Of a stretch of 64,000 nucleotides of DNA, positions 15,875 to 24,575 are shown one piece after another. The stretch covers positions 2,542,001 through 2,606,000 of the forward strand of contig OY760195.1 of the NCBI GenBank assembly GCA_963663375.1. Direction: 5' to 3'. This DNA is from JAYREN01 sp963663375 (GTDB lineage: Bacteria; Acidobacteriota; Holophagae; Holophagales; Holophagaceae). The position numbers were made by a program, and so were the translations under genes. The number at the start of each line of letters is the position of its first letter. Position 1 is the stretch's first letter. Below the pieces are notes generated by a model that saw nothing but the letters and a program-made list of their open reading frames with translations, had not been told where the DNA came from and ran no database searches.

Positions 15875-18800
15875 ATGTCCTCGGCTCGCATGCTGCTGGT
15901 GGCGTTACTTGTCTTGGTGTCGGGAGGGGCCGAGCTGCACGCTCAGCGTCGGCGGGGCGAGATCGCAGTCGACCCCCAGTCCCGACCCTCGCTTGGCCTT
16001 CAGCTGAAGGAGGAGGGCGGACGGTTGGTGGTGGCGGGTGTGATCCCCGGGTCACCCGCAGAAGCTGCGGGGATTCTTCCAGGCGATGTGATTCTCAATG
16101 TCGCCGGCGGGGCCGTAACCAATGTCGTCATGCTGCAACGATGGGTGGCTGTTGCCAGTGCCCGGGGAGTGAGATTGGATCTGGGCCTGGAGCGGGCCGG
16201 GCGAGCCCTGACGATCCAGGTGGCGCCGGCCATGGTGGCAGTGCCTGGGGCCCAGGGCGCCCTGACCCGACCGGGCCTCCCGGCATCGGCAGTCACTCCG
16301 ACACCCGGCCAGGGTTTCAACGTGCTTCGGTATGCGGCCCTCGATCCTCGCAGCGGCGAGGTGGTGTGTTGGGGCGACTATGATCCCGCCTATTCCACGG
16401 GGGCGATTCCCTATGAGGCCCTGCTGGCAGAGGCGCTGCGCAATCCCAGTCCGTCCTTTTCCCTGGAGCCCACACCTGCGGGCAGAGCCGCAGGACAGGA
16501 ACTGGATCGGCGGATCGCCAGCGATGCCGACCGCATGGCCCGGGATGCCGCCTACGCCCAGCAATTCGCCCTGCGGCTGCTGCAGGTGCTGGGCAAGGAC
16601 TTGGCCCAGCGACCCGACGGTCAGCGATTCGCGGCGCGATGCGGCAAGGCCTTCGGCCTGACCCCCGCCGAGGCCATGGACGTGCTTCAGCCCGAACAGG
16701 GCAAGCAGGCGCGGGGCATCAATGGCTACATGACCCTCATCGCCAAGGCGGTGCGGCATTTCAACGCCCCGGTGGCGGCGGACGCCCTTCTCGCCATGAT
16801 CGGAGGAGACATCTGGGGCGCCCTGGATCAACTGGGCGTGGGCGTCGAGGCCCGGTCCGTGCGGGATGACTTCCAGGCGGGAAAGATGCCCAAGGAGCAG
16901 GCCCACGCACGATTGGAAGCCCTGGTCTGGAGTGGCTTCCTGGGCAAGACGAGCCTGACCATGAGTGCCGCCGGGGCCGAGTTGGCTCGGCGCGGACCCG
17001 CCGCCTTCACCCCCTGGGCCCAGGAGCGGTTCACCACCTGGGTGAGCGACAAGGTCTACACGCAGATGATGGATGGCCTGGTGCTGGGGGAGGAGGGCAT
17101 CCATCGCCTCTATCCCGGCCTGCCCACGCTGCAGCTGCAACCCGTCTGTCTGGATGGTCTGGATCCGAAATCCAATCTGGCCCAGGTCTTCATGCGGGCC
17201 GATGTGGCCATGAAGAGCATCCTCGCCCTGTCGGATCTCGCGGACCGGGTGCCCGGGCACCGCAGCCAGGCCGAATATCATCAGGCCTTCCTGGCCCAGC
17301 GGGGCAAGGGCGGGGCCGGAGGCGGCCTGCGGGCCCGCACCTGGCTTCAGCCCGGTGAGGTGGAGCTGCGGGTGGATCCCCAGGGCGCCCTGGTCCGCTT
17401 CGGCGAGGCGCACATGGGCATTCGCAGTCAGATGCTGCAGGATACGGGTGGTTTCGGGAGCCTGCAGCAGGAGGGACTGAACGCCTACGCCACCGAAGTG
17501 AGCGCCCGGTACGAGGCCTATGCCCGGGTCGAACCCGAACTGCACCGATTGCGGGAGGCGGCGAAGGTGCTCGCCCTGGCCCGGTGGGCCCGTGCACGCG
17601 GGCTGGCGCTCCGATCCGCCTCTGGGACCGGGGAGGGCGCGCTGGGGATGGTCCCCAAGGGTTTCGTCCAGGCTACCTTCCTGATGGAAGGGGAGCGCCT
17701 GTTCCTGCAGCCTGCCGCCGTGGGCGGAGTGGACTTCTCCGCCCAGCGGGGAGAAGCCTGGGTGAAGGCGCAACCCGAGGCCGGGGTCGTGCCCAGCGCC
17801 CTGGGCCAGCTCCAGGCCAGTGCGGCCTTGGCGGGGCAGGCGGCGGATCGCGCCCTGGCCGGGGATCTCACCGGGGCCCGGGAACTGGCCCAGCGCAGCG
17901 CCGATGCCATGACCGGAAGACTGCAGGGCGGCGCCTTGCCCAACCTGCCCATGCCCACCGTCGTGGAAGCCTTCCCCATGGCCCAGGCCAGCACCGGTCT
18001 GCTGGGGCGAGTCCAGGGCGCCACGGCCCGTCTGCAACAGGCCGGGCCCGGCACCCCGGAAGCCGAGGCGGCCCGGGGCGAACTGCAGGGGCTCCGGGAT
18101 CAGTCCCAGCGCCTGGTGGCGAATCCTCAGGCCGCGCCCCAGGTGGTGGCCCTCCTCCGGACGCCCGGACCCCTGCCCCAGACGGCCGCCCCCGTGGCGA
18201 CTCCCGAGCCCACACCGGCGCCTCCGGTTGCGGTGGTCGCAAAGGCGCTGAGCCCCGAGGATCGGCGGCGGCTGCTGGAGGAAACCACCGCGCTCCGCAA
18301 TGAACTCTGCCGCATCCGGGGGCAGTTCCAGAAACTGGACGCGAACATCCAGGCGGACCAGGCTCAGCGCAAGACCTGGGAGGAGGAAATCGAGGGCGCC
18401 TACGGGCGGGCCTGGGATCGGCTCACCAAGGACATCATGGTGGATGCTTTCGCCGGCGTGCTCCTGGACCGGTGGAACAAGGTCGTGGGCAAGGGTCTGC
18501 GGAGTGCCGAGGAACGGGCGAAGCTGGCCAAGGCCACCCAGGTGCTCAAGACCATGCAACTGGCTCGGAACTATCAGGACTTTGCCGATTGGGCCAGCCT
18601 GGAATCCGTGGATGCGGCGTATGTGAGGGAGGGGCTGACCCAGGTCTTCGACCAGGTCGAGGGCGAAGAAGTGACCCGCCAGATGCTCATGCGCTGGCTG
18701 AAGCACCCCATCCCCAAGGGGACCATGGACTACTACGGGGCCGCCAAGAACGTGGTGGACACGGCCTTCGATCTCACCGCCGAAGGCTTCGCCTGGGCCC

Positions 18801-18949
18801 GGTTGCGTCAGATGGACCGGAACAGCGAGGGCTTCCTCAAGGCCGTGAAGGCCCTGGCCCATCGGCAGACTCAGGTGCTGGAAGGCATCCACGCCCGGGA
18901 GAAGGAACTGGGGCTGCCCCCGGGTACCACTCGGGATGGGTGTAACTGA
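15875..18949 (+). CDS. Large secreted PDZ-domain protein of unknown function
   Basis: 1024 residues. The first ~23 form a signal peptide (MLLVALLVLVSGGAELHAQ), so the protein is exported. A PDZ domain spans ~38-118, with GLQLKEEGGRLVVAGVIPG and the GILPGDVILNVAGG loop that is characteristic of HtrA/CtpA-type PDZ repeats, but no Ser-protease domain accompanies it. The remaining ~900 residues are largely helical and Ala/Gln/Glu rich, with a Pro/Ala-rich hinge near 765-790 (PVATPEPTPAPPVAV) and a probable coiled coil directly after it (~795-840). GGGAG lies seven bases before the start. It stands alone between ftcD and an AT-rich segment. I do not recognise the long C-terminal part; a periplasmic scaffold or substrate-binding role is a guess based on the PDZ domain. 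Confidence 0.85.
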   Translation: MSSARMLLVALLVLVSGGAELHAQRRRGEIAVDPQSRPSLGLQLKEEGGRLVVAGVIPGSPAEAAGILPGDVILNVAGGAVTNVVMLQRWVAVASARGVRLDLGLERAGRALTIQVAPAMVAVPGAQGALTRPGLPASAVTPTPGQGFNVLRYAALDPRSGEVVCWGDYDPAYSTGAIPYEALLAEALRNPSPSFSLEPTPAGRAAGQELDRRIASDADRMARDAAYAQQFALRLLQVLGKDLAQRPDGQRFAARCGKAFGLTPAEAMDVLQPEQGKQARGINGYMTLIAKAVRHFNAPVAADALLAMIGGDIWGALDQLGVGVEARSVRDDFQAGKMPKEQAHARLEALVWSGFLGKTSLTMSAAGAELARRGPAAFTPWAQERFTTWVSDKVYTQMMDGLVLGEEGIHRLYPGLPTLQLQPVCLDGLDPKSNLAQVFMRADVAMKSILALSDLADRVPGHRSQAEYHQAFLAQRGKGGAGGGLRARTWLQPGEVELRVDPQGALVRFGEAHMGIRSQMLQDTGGFGSLQQEGLNAYATEVSARYEAYARVEPELHRLREAAKVLALARWARARGLALRSASGTGEGALGMVPKGFVQATFLMEGERLFLQPAAVGGVDFSAQRGEAWVKAQPEAGVVPSALGQLQASAALAGQAADRALAGDLTGARELAQRSADAMTGRLQGGALPNLPMPTVVEAFPMAQASTGLLGRVQGATARLQQAGPGTPEAEAARGELQGLRDQSQRLVANPQAAPQVVALLRTPGPLPQTAAPVATPEPTPAPPVAVVAKALSPEDRRRLLEETTALRNELCRIRGQFQKLDANIQADQAQRKTWEEEIEGAYGRAWDRLTKDIMVDAFAGVLLDRWNKVVGKGLRSAEERAKLAKATQVLKTMQLARNYQDFADWASLESVDAAYVREGLTQVFDQVEGEEVTRQMLMRWLKHPIPKGTMDYYGAAKNVVDTAFDLTAEGFAWARLRQMDRNSEGFLKAVKALAHRQTQVLEGIHAREKELGLPPGTTRDGCN

Positions 18950-19045
18950 GGATCGAAGGACTTTTATACAAAATTCACTGCAATTATAAACGATAAAAAT
19001 GATGTCTTCGGATATCCGATCGATTGTCGCGGTATTCCATGAGAA

Positions 19046-19468
19046 TCATTTACTGTTGCTGTGTCCGAATTTATCTATTCTTTCTCGATAAATATCCGGG
19101 ATGGCTTGCTTGGTGTTCTTGTTGAAATTGAACATGACAATGACATCATGTGCCTCTGCAATCGCCTCGCCCGCCTCATCCAGGACGACGTGGCGCATCT
19201 GAAAACTCGTATTCTTAATTTGGTCGACTCTCGAACATACCTGGACCGTTCCTGGGTAGAACAACTGTTTCTTGAACTGGCAGCTCGTAGACGCCAGGAC
19301 CGGGCCTAGCTCTGTTTCCGAAGAGACTGGAAGCATGCCGACCTTCTCCAGGAAGTCGATCCTTGCCGTTTGGATATATTTCATGATTGCTAAATTGTTG
19401 ATATGCCCTAACAAATCTATTTCAGACCAGTCGATTCTGATTTTCATTTCGGCGTGATGATTGTTCAT
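19046..19468 (-). CDS. Acyl-CoA thioesterase, 4HBT/YbgC-like hotdog protein (AT-rich, probably acquired)
   Basis: A 140-residue hotdog-fold protein. The N-terminal IDWSEIDLLGHINNLAIMKYI contains the D-x3-GH-x-N motif of 4-hydroxybenzoyl-CoA/YbgC-like thioesterases, with the Asp acting in hydrolysis of acyl-CoA thioesters; the later FKKQLFYPGTVQV strand also fits. GAGG lies seven bases before ATG 19468. The gene and its flanks (18950-19490) are visibly AT-rich and use A/T-ending codons, unlike everything around, which points to recent horizontal acquisition. It sits alone, convergent with the PDZ gene (96-nt AT-rich gap). The natural substrate cannot be told. Confidence 0.85.
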   Translation of the reverse strand: MNNHHAEMKIRIDWSEIDLLGHINNLAIMKYIQTARIDFLEKVGMLPVSSETELGPVLASTSCQFKKQLFYPGTVQVCSRVDQIKNTSFQMRHVVLDEAGEAIAEAHDVIVMFNFNKNTKQAIPDIYRERIDKFGHSNSK

Positions 19469-19510
19469 TCTATTGCCTCGTTGTGGGCAAAACGGTGTAT
19501 CCCCACGACA

Positions 19511-19538
19511 GGAAGGGCCCGCAGATGCGGGCCCTTCC
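19511..19538 (-). terminator. Strong hairpin, probable terminator of the TlpA-like gene
   Basis: GGAAGGGCCCGCA (19511-19523) and TGCGGGCCCTTCC (19526-19538) form a perfect 13-bp stem with a minimal loop. It lies 19 bases past the stop of the minus-strand TlpA-like gene and before the AT-rich thioesterase gene. No T-run follows on either strand, so termination may need Rho, or it may simply insulate the two genes. Confidence 0.6.
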
Positions 19539-19556
19539 TCTGGGACATCGACTCGA

Positions 19557-21017
19557 CTACTTGGTGGGCGCGGGCTCGGCGGCGGGCGCTTCCTTGGCGG
19601 GTTCGGTGGGGGCCTTGGGCTCTTCCACCTTGGGTTCCACGGCCTTGAGGGCCTCGGGGGCGGGAGCCGCGGCGGGCTTCAGCATGTTGAGGTCCTTGAG
19701 GGCCTGCTGGATGGAGACGTTCAGATACTCGCCGCGCAGGCGCAGGGTCTCGGCTTCCACGATCTTTCCATCGGGTCCCACCAGGATGGGGCGGGGGATG
19801 GTGGAGAGGTTGACGGCCTGGAGGATGGGATCCTTGCTGTCCTTGCCGAGGAAGACATGGGACCAGGGCATGGGGTGGGCGGCGTCGGCCCGGAAGGGCG
19901 CGATGTCTTCCACCTTCAGGTCCAGGCTGAGGCTCAGGATCGCGAAGCCGGAATCCTTGTACTTCGCATAGACCTCGTGGAGCTTGGGCATTTCCTTCAC
20001 GCAAGGGCCGCACCAGGTGGCCCAGAAATCCACCAGCACCAGCTTGCCCTTGAAGGTGTCGAGGCTCACATCCTTGCCTTCGAGATCCTTGAAGGTGAAG
20101 GTGGGGAAGGCCGAACCCTTGCCCAGGTACTTGGCGGGGTCGAACTGCTTGGCAGACTTGGCGGCGGGGGTGTCCTTGTACTCGGTGGTGAGGGTCTGGT
20201 ACAGGCCCTTCATCTTCTCCACATCGCCTTTGCTGGAGGCGGCGGCGAGCTGGTAGTAGAGGGCCAGGGCCTTGACCTCTGGGACGGGATTCTCCTTGGC
20301 CACGGCCTCGCGGAAGGCGGTGTAGCCGGCACCGCGACCGGCGGCGGCGTAGGCACCAGACATGATCTGGGGCGCCATGGCCCAGTAGGGGCTCTTAGCG
20401 GGGAGCTTGTCCAGGGCCAGGCCGGCACTCTCGGGGCTGAGCTTGGCGCCCAGGCTGCCCAGGCCCAAGTAGCTCATGGCCAGCAGACTCTGGTTGTCGG
20501 CATCGGTCTCGGCCTGGAGTGCCTTGGGCAGGGCCTCCAGGTCGGCGGTCCAGTCGATCTTCTCGTTGCTGCGCAGGGCGGCGCGGCCCTTCTCCTCGCG
20601 GGCCTTGAAGGCGGCGTAGAGGGCCTCGCGCTTCACGAGCTGGGCATCGGCGCTAATGGGCTTCACTTCGCCCTTGGGCTTCTCGGGGCGGGGCGACAGC
20701 ACCAGGCCCGCCACGCTCTCATCACTCAGCAGGACCGGGATCTGGAGGGGCAGATGGCCCTTGGCGCGGACATCCAGCAGGTAGAGGCCCGCCTTGGGGA
20801 TGGGGAGCTTGAATCCGGGCTTCTTCTTGTTGGGCACCCCGAGGCTCTCGACGCTCTTGAGGGCCAGGGAACTGCCACGGCTGGACATGGGAATCAGGCC
20901 CACCGTGGCCTGCAGGGGCTTGCCGGCTTCGTTGTAGACCCAGCCCTCGATGGCAGGGCCCTGGACGGCGGGTGCGGGTGCGACGAGAAAAGCGGGAGCT
21001 AGCAGTAGAGGAAGCAT
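19557..21017 (-). CDS. Secreted TlpA-like thioredoxin-fold protein with N-terminal carboxypeptidase-regulatory-like domain
   Basis: 486 residues from ATG 21017, chosen because GGAG precedes it and it opens a signal peptide (MLPLLLAPAFLVAPAPAVQG); an in-frame ATG at 21044 lies before the ribosome site. After export: a beta-sandwich like carboxypeptidase-regulatory/CnaB domains (~20-105, IEGWVYNEAGKPLQATVGL), a helical TPR-like middle (~120-285), and a C-terminal TlpA/AhpC-type thioredoxin domain (~295-455) with WATWCGPCVKEMP, Cys336-x2-Cys339. The tail is Ala/Pro/Glu rich. The CGPC site means disulfide reduction or exchange in the periplasm or on the cell surface, as in ResA/TlpA. Monocistronic, with a hairpin downstream. 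Confidence 0.9.
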   Translation of the reverse strand: MLPLLLAPAFLVAPAPAVQGPAIEGWVYNEAGKPLQATVGLIPMSSRGSSLALKSVESLGVPNKKKPGFKLPIPKAGLYLLDVRAKGHLPLQIPVLLSDESVAGLVLSPRPEKPKGEVKPISADAQLVKREALYAAFKAREEKGRAALRSNEKIDWTADLEALPKALQAETDADNQSLLAMSYLGLGSLGAKLSPESAGLALDKLPAKSPYWAMAPQIMSGAYAAAGRGAGYTAFREAVAKENPVPEVKALALYYQLAAASSKGDVEKMKGLYQTLTTEYKDTPAAKSAKQFDPAKYLGKGSAFPTFTFKDLEGKDVSLDTFKGKLVLVDFWATWCGPCVKEMPKLHEVYAKYKDSGFAILSLSLDLKVEDIAPFRADAAHPMPWSHVFLGKDSKDPILQAVNLSTIPRPILVGPDGKIVEAETLRLRGEYLNVSIQQALKDLNMLKPAAAPAPEALKAVEPKVEEPKAPTEPAKEAPAAEPAPTK

Positions 21018-21071
21018 GGGTGTCTCCGGGGATGGAAGCCCCAAGGATACCCGACCCGGCCAAAAAAACCC

Positions 21072-21605
21072 TTACATCAACTCGCGGAGGAGGGCCTCGC
21101 CCCGGGGCCACTCTCCGAAGCCCGCGGCGGCGTTGATATGGCCCCGGGGACCGATCTCCGAGAGTGCCGCGCCCCAGGCCTGGGCAAAGGCCCGGGCGCG
21201 GTCCAGGGGCAAGTGGGGATCGTCACTGCTGGCCACCACCCGGCTGGGAAAGGGCAGTCCGAAGAGGGGCACCGGGGCGAAACCCCGGATCGCCTCCGGG
21301 GCCGAGGGGGCCTCCACATCCGTGGGGGCCACCAGCAGGGCGCCATGGACAGGCCGATCCGCGTCCAGGGCCCAGTGGGCGATGGCGATGCAACCCAGAG
21401 AATGGCCCACGAGCAGCGGCGGGGCACCCTCCTCGTTGGCCTTACGGATGGCCTGGTCGAGAGCCTCGACCCAGTCGGGGCGATGGGGATGCTCCCAACT
21501 GGGCATCTCCACCCGCCGGGCGTTCGGCATCTGCCCCTCCCAGAGGGTCTGCCAGTGGCCGAGACCGGAATTCATGTAGCCAGGGACGAGCAGGATGTTT
21601 CGCAT
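21072..21605 (-). CDS. RBBP9/YdeN-type alpha/beta hydrolase
   Basis: A 177-residue small serine hydrolase of the RBBP9/YdeN group, which is shorter than normal alpha/beta hydrolases. The opening MRNILLVPGYMNSGLGHWQ is the family signature; the nucleophile is in GHSLG (Ser69), the acid is in SSDDPH (Asp128/129) and the base His156 is in GPRGHIN. ATG 21605 is the natural start; a longer open frame upstream overlaps the preceding gene. It lies 17 nt after the flavin-reductase-like gene on the same strand and is probably co-transcribed with it. Substrate unknown. Confidence 0.92.
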   Translation of the reverse strand: MRNILLVPGYMNSGLGHWQTLWEGQMPNARRVEMPSWEHPHRPDWVEALDQAIRKANEEGAPPLLVGHSLGCIAIAHWALDADRPVHGALLVAPTDVEAPSAPEAIRGFAPVPLFGLPFPSRVVASSDDPHLPLDRARAFAQAWGAALSEIGPRGHINAAAGFGEWPRGEALLRELM

Positions 21606-21622
21606 GGCGGCTCGCGGGGTAA

Positions 21623-22264
21623 TTAGCGGTTTTCGACTTTTCCTGGTGGGGGCAGATGGGGGGCATTGAGCTGGTGGCGCTGGCCCAGTTCCGCGTAGTT
21701 GGGCCCCGCCACGGACCCGAGGCGGGCCAAGGGTTCCCAGAGCCTGGAATCCGCGCAGCCGAATTCCTCGTTCCAGATGGCCTCGCGCACATGAACCACC
21801 ACCACGTCCAGCAGCACGAGGGTGGCATTGGGGGCCAGGGCGATCTCGCGGTTCAGGCGGCACTCCATGGCCACGGGGGCCTCGGCCAGGAGGGGTGGTT
21901 TTACGATCTGGGCGGGCTGGGTGGTGAAGGCCAGGCGTTCCAGTTCACTTTCGCTCGGGGGCAGATCCTCGGCGCTGGCGTGCATGGAACCCATCATGGC
22001 CACATCGGGAATGTGGATCACGCATTCCCCCTGCTCCCGCAGGTTGTGGTGGGTGTCCTTGAGGCTACCGTCCAGGCGGCGGCCCAGGGCCAGGGCGGCC
22101 ATAGGCGGATTGAAGATCCCCATAAAGCTGGAGAAGGGCGCCAGATTGACCAAACCATCGGCATCCACCGTGCTGATCCAGGCGATGGGGCGGGGCACCA
22201 CTAGGCTGGAGAGGATTCGATAGGATTCCAGCGGACTGAGGGCGCGCAGGTCGCGAGTGATCAT
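21623..22264 (-). CDS. Flavin reductase-like protein (FMN-binding split barrel)
   Basis: 213 residues matching flavin reductase/DIM6-NTAB-type split-barrel proteins: SLVVPRPIAWISTVDADGL followed by NLAPFSSFMGIFNPPM, the region that holds the FMN phosphate, then a conserved DTHHN-like segment (KDTHHNLREQGECVIHI). Such proteins bind FMN and reduce flavins with NAD(P)H or act on small substrates in the cytoplasm. It is divergent from the cation-transporter gene across a 66-nt gap and precedes the small hydrolase in an apparent two-gene operon. The physiological partner is not evident. Confidence 0.9.
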   Translation of the reverse strand: MITRDLRALSPLESYRILSSLVVPRPIAWISTVDADGLVNLAPFSSFMGIFNPPMAALALGRRLDGSLKDTHHNLREQGECVIHIPDVAMMGSMHASAEDLPPSESELERLAFTTQPAQIVKPPLLAEAPVAMECRLNREIALAPNATLVLLDVVVVHVREAIWNEEFGCADSRLWEPLARLGSVAGPNYAELGQRHQLNAPHLPPPGKVENR

Positions 22265-22330
22265 GGAGGCTCCGGGGGGGGTGTGAGCCAGTGTATTGAA
22301 GATGAGGGCCGCCTGGGAGAAGCTGCTTGC

Positions 22331-23236
22331 ATGTCCTCTGCCTCCTCCCGTGCCCTAGCCCTTTCCCTTGGCGCCAACTTTGGCATCGCCTTGGCAAAAT
22401 TCGCGGTGGCGGCCTTCACCCGTTCGGCTTCCATGCTCACGGAGGCCGTCCACTCCACCGCCGATTGCGGCAACCAGGTGCTGCTTTTCCTGGGCATGAA
22501 GCAGGCCCAGAAGCCCCCCACGGCCCAGCATCCCTTGGGGCGGGGCCAGGCCGCCTTCGTGGCCAGCTTCCTGGTGGCGCTCCTCCTCTTCACCGTGGGG
22601 GGCCTGTACTCCGTGGTGGAGGGCGTTCACAAGATGCGGCATCCCGAACTTCCCCATTACCTCGGCTGGGCCATGGGCCTGCTGTTCTTCGCCATGGTGT
22701 TGGAAGCGATCTCCATGGCGGGGGCCATGAAGGCCGCCAAGGCCGAGCGGGGGCGCCGGAGTCTGTATCGGTACATGAAGGAATCCAGCGCCACCGAATT
22801 GGTGGTGGTGCTGGCGGAGGATGCCGCCGCCCTGCTGGGTCTGGGCATCGCGCTATCGGCCGTGCTGCTGGTCTGGATGACGGGCAATCCCATGTGGGAC
22901 GGTCTGGGCTCCCTGCTCATCGGCCTGCTGCTGATCGCCGTGGCCATTTTCGTGGGGCGCGAAGTGACCAGCCTCCTGCTGAACGAGGCGCCGCCCATGC
23001 TGCTGCGGGCCCGCATCCGGGCCTTCGTGATGGAGGACCCCGAGGTCGAGCGGGTGCTCAACCTCATCGCCGTGGTCATCGGCAGCGATCAGTTGATGGT
23101 CAGCCTCCAAGTGCAGTTCAAGAACCAGGTCGATGGCGATGCCCTGGTGGATGCCATCGATGGCCTGGAAAAGCGGCTGCACGAGGCCTTCCCCCAGATC
23201 CGACACCTCTTCGTGGAACCGGATCGGGCGCAGTAG
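22331..23236 (+). CDS. Cation diffusion facilitator (SLC30A9-like) transporter
   Basis: A 301-residue inner-membrane cation/proton antiporter with about six helices and a C-terminal cytoplasmic domain (from ~210). Start ATG 22331 (MSSASSRALALSLGANF) opens the first helix; a longer in-frame start at 22283 lacks a better ribosome site. The metal site in helix 2 is EAVHSTADCGNQ (H-x3-D). In helix 5 the usual H-x3-D is replaced by LAEDAAALLG, i.e. a Glu-Asp pair, as in the SLC30A9/ZNT9-like branch. The segment QHPLGRGQAAFV after helix 2 is also typical of that branch. Metal specificity (Zn, Mn, Fe) cannot be deduced. Confidence 0.92.
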   Translation: MSSASSRALALSLGANFGIALAKFAVAAFTRSASMLTEAVHSTADCGNQVLLFLGMKQAQKPPTAQHPLGRGQAAFVASFLVALLLFTVGGLYSVVEGVHKMRHPELPHYLGWAMGLLFFAMVLEAISMAGAMKAAKAERGRRSLYRYMKESSATELVVVLAEDAAALLGLGIALSAVLLVWMTGNPMWDGLGSLLIGLLLIAVAIFVGREVTSLLLNEAPPMLLRARIRAFVMEDPEVERVLNLIAVVIGSDQLMVSLQVQFKNQVDGDALVDAIDGLEKRLHEAFPQIRHLFVEPDRAQ

Positions 23237-23329
23237 GACGGTCTGGGGCCGAAGGGTGTTTTTCTGGGGTGGATGCCCTCGCGCCTAGCCGCGGAGCCTG
23301 GGATCCTAGGTCGAATCGACGGAGTTCCC

Positions 23330-24289
23330 ATGCGTATCCTCATCGCTTGTCTCGTCCCGGCCCTGCTGGGCGCCCAGACTGGGCCATACCTGGGACAGAC
23401 GCCCCCGGGCGCTACGCCCCAGCTCTTCGCGCCGGGGATTGTTTCCACGGGGCTGTACGAGCGGGACTTCGCCGTGACCAAGGAGGGCGATGAGCTCTAC
23501 TTCACGGTCATGGGCGGCTTCTCCGTCATCCTGCGCTGCCGCCAGGTGCAGGGGCGCTGGGAGGGGCCCGAGATGGCGCCCTTCTCGGGGGGGCCAGTGG
23601 TGATGGATGCGGAACCGGCCCTCTCGGCGGACGGCAAGCGACTCTATTTCCTCTCCACTCGACCCAAGGATGGCAGCGCCCCCAAGCCCGGCTGGGTGAA
23701 TCAGGATCTCTGGTTTGTGGAGCGCACCGCCACGGGCTGGTCCGAGCCCCGCAACGTGGGAGAGCCCGTGAACAGCGCCGACGAGGAGTTCTATCCCTCT
23801 CTGACTCGGGACGGCGCGCTCTACTTCACCCGGGGCCGCGAGGAGGGCAAGGTGAGCGAGATCTGGCGGGCCCGCTGGGAGGGCGGCCGGTTCCTGAAGG
23901 CCGAGCGGCTGCCGGAGATCATCAACGGAGCTGGACCCGTCTTCAACGCCTGCATCTCGCCTGATGAGCGGATGCTCGTCTTCTGTGCCGCCCGACGCAA
24001 AGACAACCTGGGACCCGCGGACTACTGGATCGCCTTTCGCAAGGCGGATGACACCTGGACCGCCCCGAAAAATCTGGGCGAACCATTCAACGGCCCCGGC
24101 CTGCAGGCCATCTCCCCAAGCTTTTCGGGCGATGGGAAATATTTCTTCTTCGCCAGCAACCGGCGACTCGCGACTCCGACGGGGCCTCGCACCTACGCAG
24201 GCATCCAGAAGGAGCGCAACCAGCCCGGCAACGGCAATGCTGACCTCTGGTGGGTCAAGGCGAAGGCGCTGGAGGCCTTGCGGGATTGA
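23330..24289 (+). CDS. Secreted PD40/TolB-like beta-propeller protein
   Basis: 319 residues with a short signal peptide (MRILIACLVPALLGAQ). The body has repeated PD40-type strands: GDELYFTVMGGF, EPALSADGKRLYFLSTR, EFYPSLTRDGALYFTR, NACISPDERMLVFCA and PSFSGDGKYFFFASNR, i.e. five blades of a WD40-like/TolB-type propeller. Such exported propellers bind partners or peptides and have no catalytic residues. GGAG lies five bases before ATG 23330. It is a stand-alone gene after the cation transporter; function unknown. Confidence 0.87.
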   Translation: MRILIACLVPALLGAQTGPYLGQTPPGATPQLFAPGIVSTGLYERDFAVTKEGDELYFTVMGGFSVILRCRQVQGRWEGPEMAPFSGGPVVMDAEPALSADGKRLYFLSTRPKDGSAPKPGWVNQDLWFVERTATGWSEPRNVGEPVNSADEEFYPSLTRDGALYFTRGREEGKVSEIWRARWEGGRFLKAERLPEIINGAGPVFNACISPDERMLVFCAARRKDNLGPADYWIAFRKADDTWTAPKNLGEPFNGPGLQAISPSFSGDGKYFFFASNRRLATPTGPRTYAGIQKERNQPGNGNADLWWVKAKALEALRD

Positions 24290-24360
24290 AAAGAGGGAGG
24301 GAATAAAATCCGCCGCCGCCCATCTACTTCCCGTCGGCCATGATGGCCCTTGGAGATTCC

Positions 24361-24567
24361 ATGAATAAGCTGTTCCTCGCCCTGCTGCTGCCCGCGCTCA
24401 CCCTGGGGCTCACCGCCCAGGAGACTCCTAAGAAGGAAAAGGCCGCCTGCTGCAAGGACGCCAAGTCCTGCGACGCCTGCAAGGATGCGTGCAAGGACAA
24501 GAAGGCGTGCAAGGATGCCTGCAAGGACAAGAAGGGCTGCGAGAAGCCCGCTGAGAAAAAAGCCTAG
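24361..24567 (+). CDS. Small secreted Cys/Lys-rich repeat protein
   Basis: 68 residues: a signal peptide (MNKLFLALLLPALTLGLTAQ) and a mature part of ~48 residues with eight cysteines and about 19 lysines. The core repeats CKDAC/CKDKK units (residues ~35-60: CKDACKDKKACKDACKDKKG). Such spacing (C-x2-C, C-x3-C, C-x5-C) could bind soft metals or form disulfides. It resembles metallothionein-like composition, but I recognise no named family. GGAG precedes ATG 24361. It ends eight bases before an ECF sigma-factor gene whose ribosome site overlaps its stop codon, so the three genes probably form one operon. Confidence 0.78.
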   Translation: MNKLFLALLLPALTLGLTAQETPKKEKAACCKDAKSCDACKDACKDKKACKDACKDKKGCEKPAEKKA

Positions 24568-24575
24568 GAGCCTGT

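Noticed and set aside
13854..16055. 733-residue open frame antisense to ftcD
   Set aside because: Gly/His/Val-rich translation without motifs; it overlaps a certain enzyme gene and arises from GC-rich codon bias.
16052..18892. 946-residue open frame antisense to the PDZ-protein gene
   Set aside because: Low-complexity His/Gly/Gln composition and no ribosome site; shadow of the real gene.
24361..24567. Bona fide bacterial metallothionein
   Set aside because: It has a signal peptide and a regular CKDAC/CKDKK repeat; the SmtA zinc-ribbon pattern is absent, so only the composition is similar.
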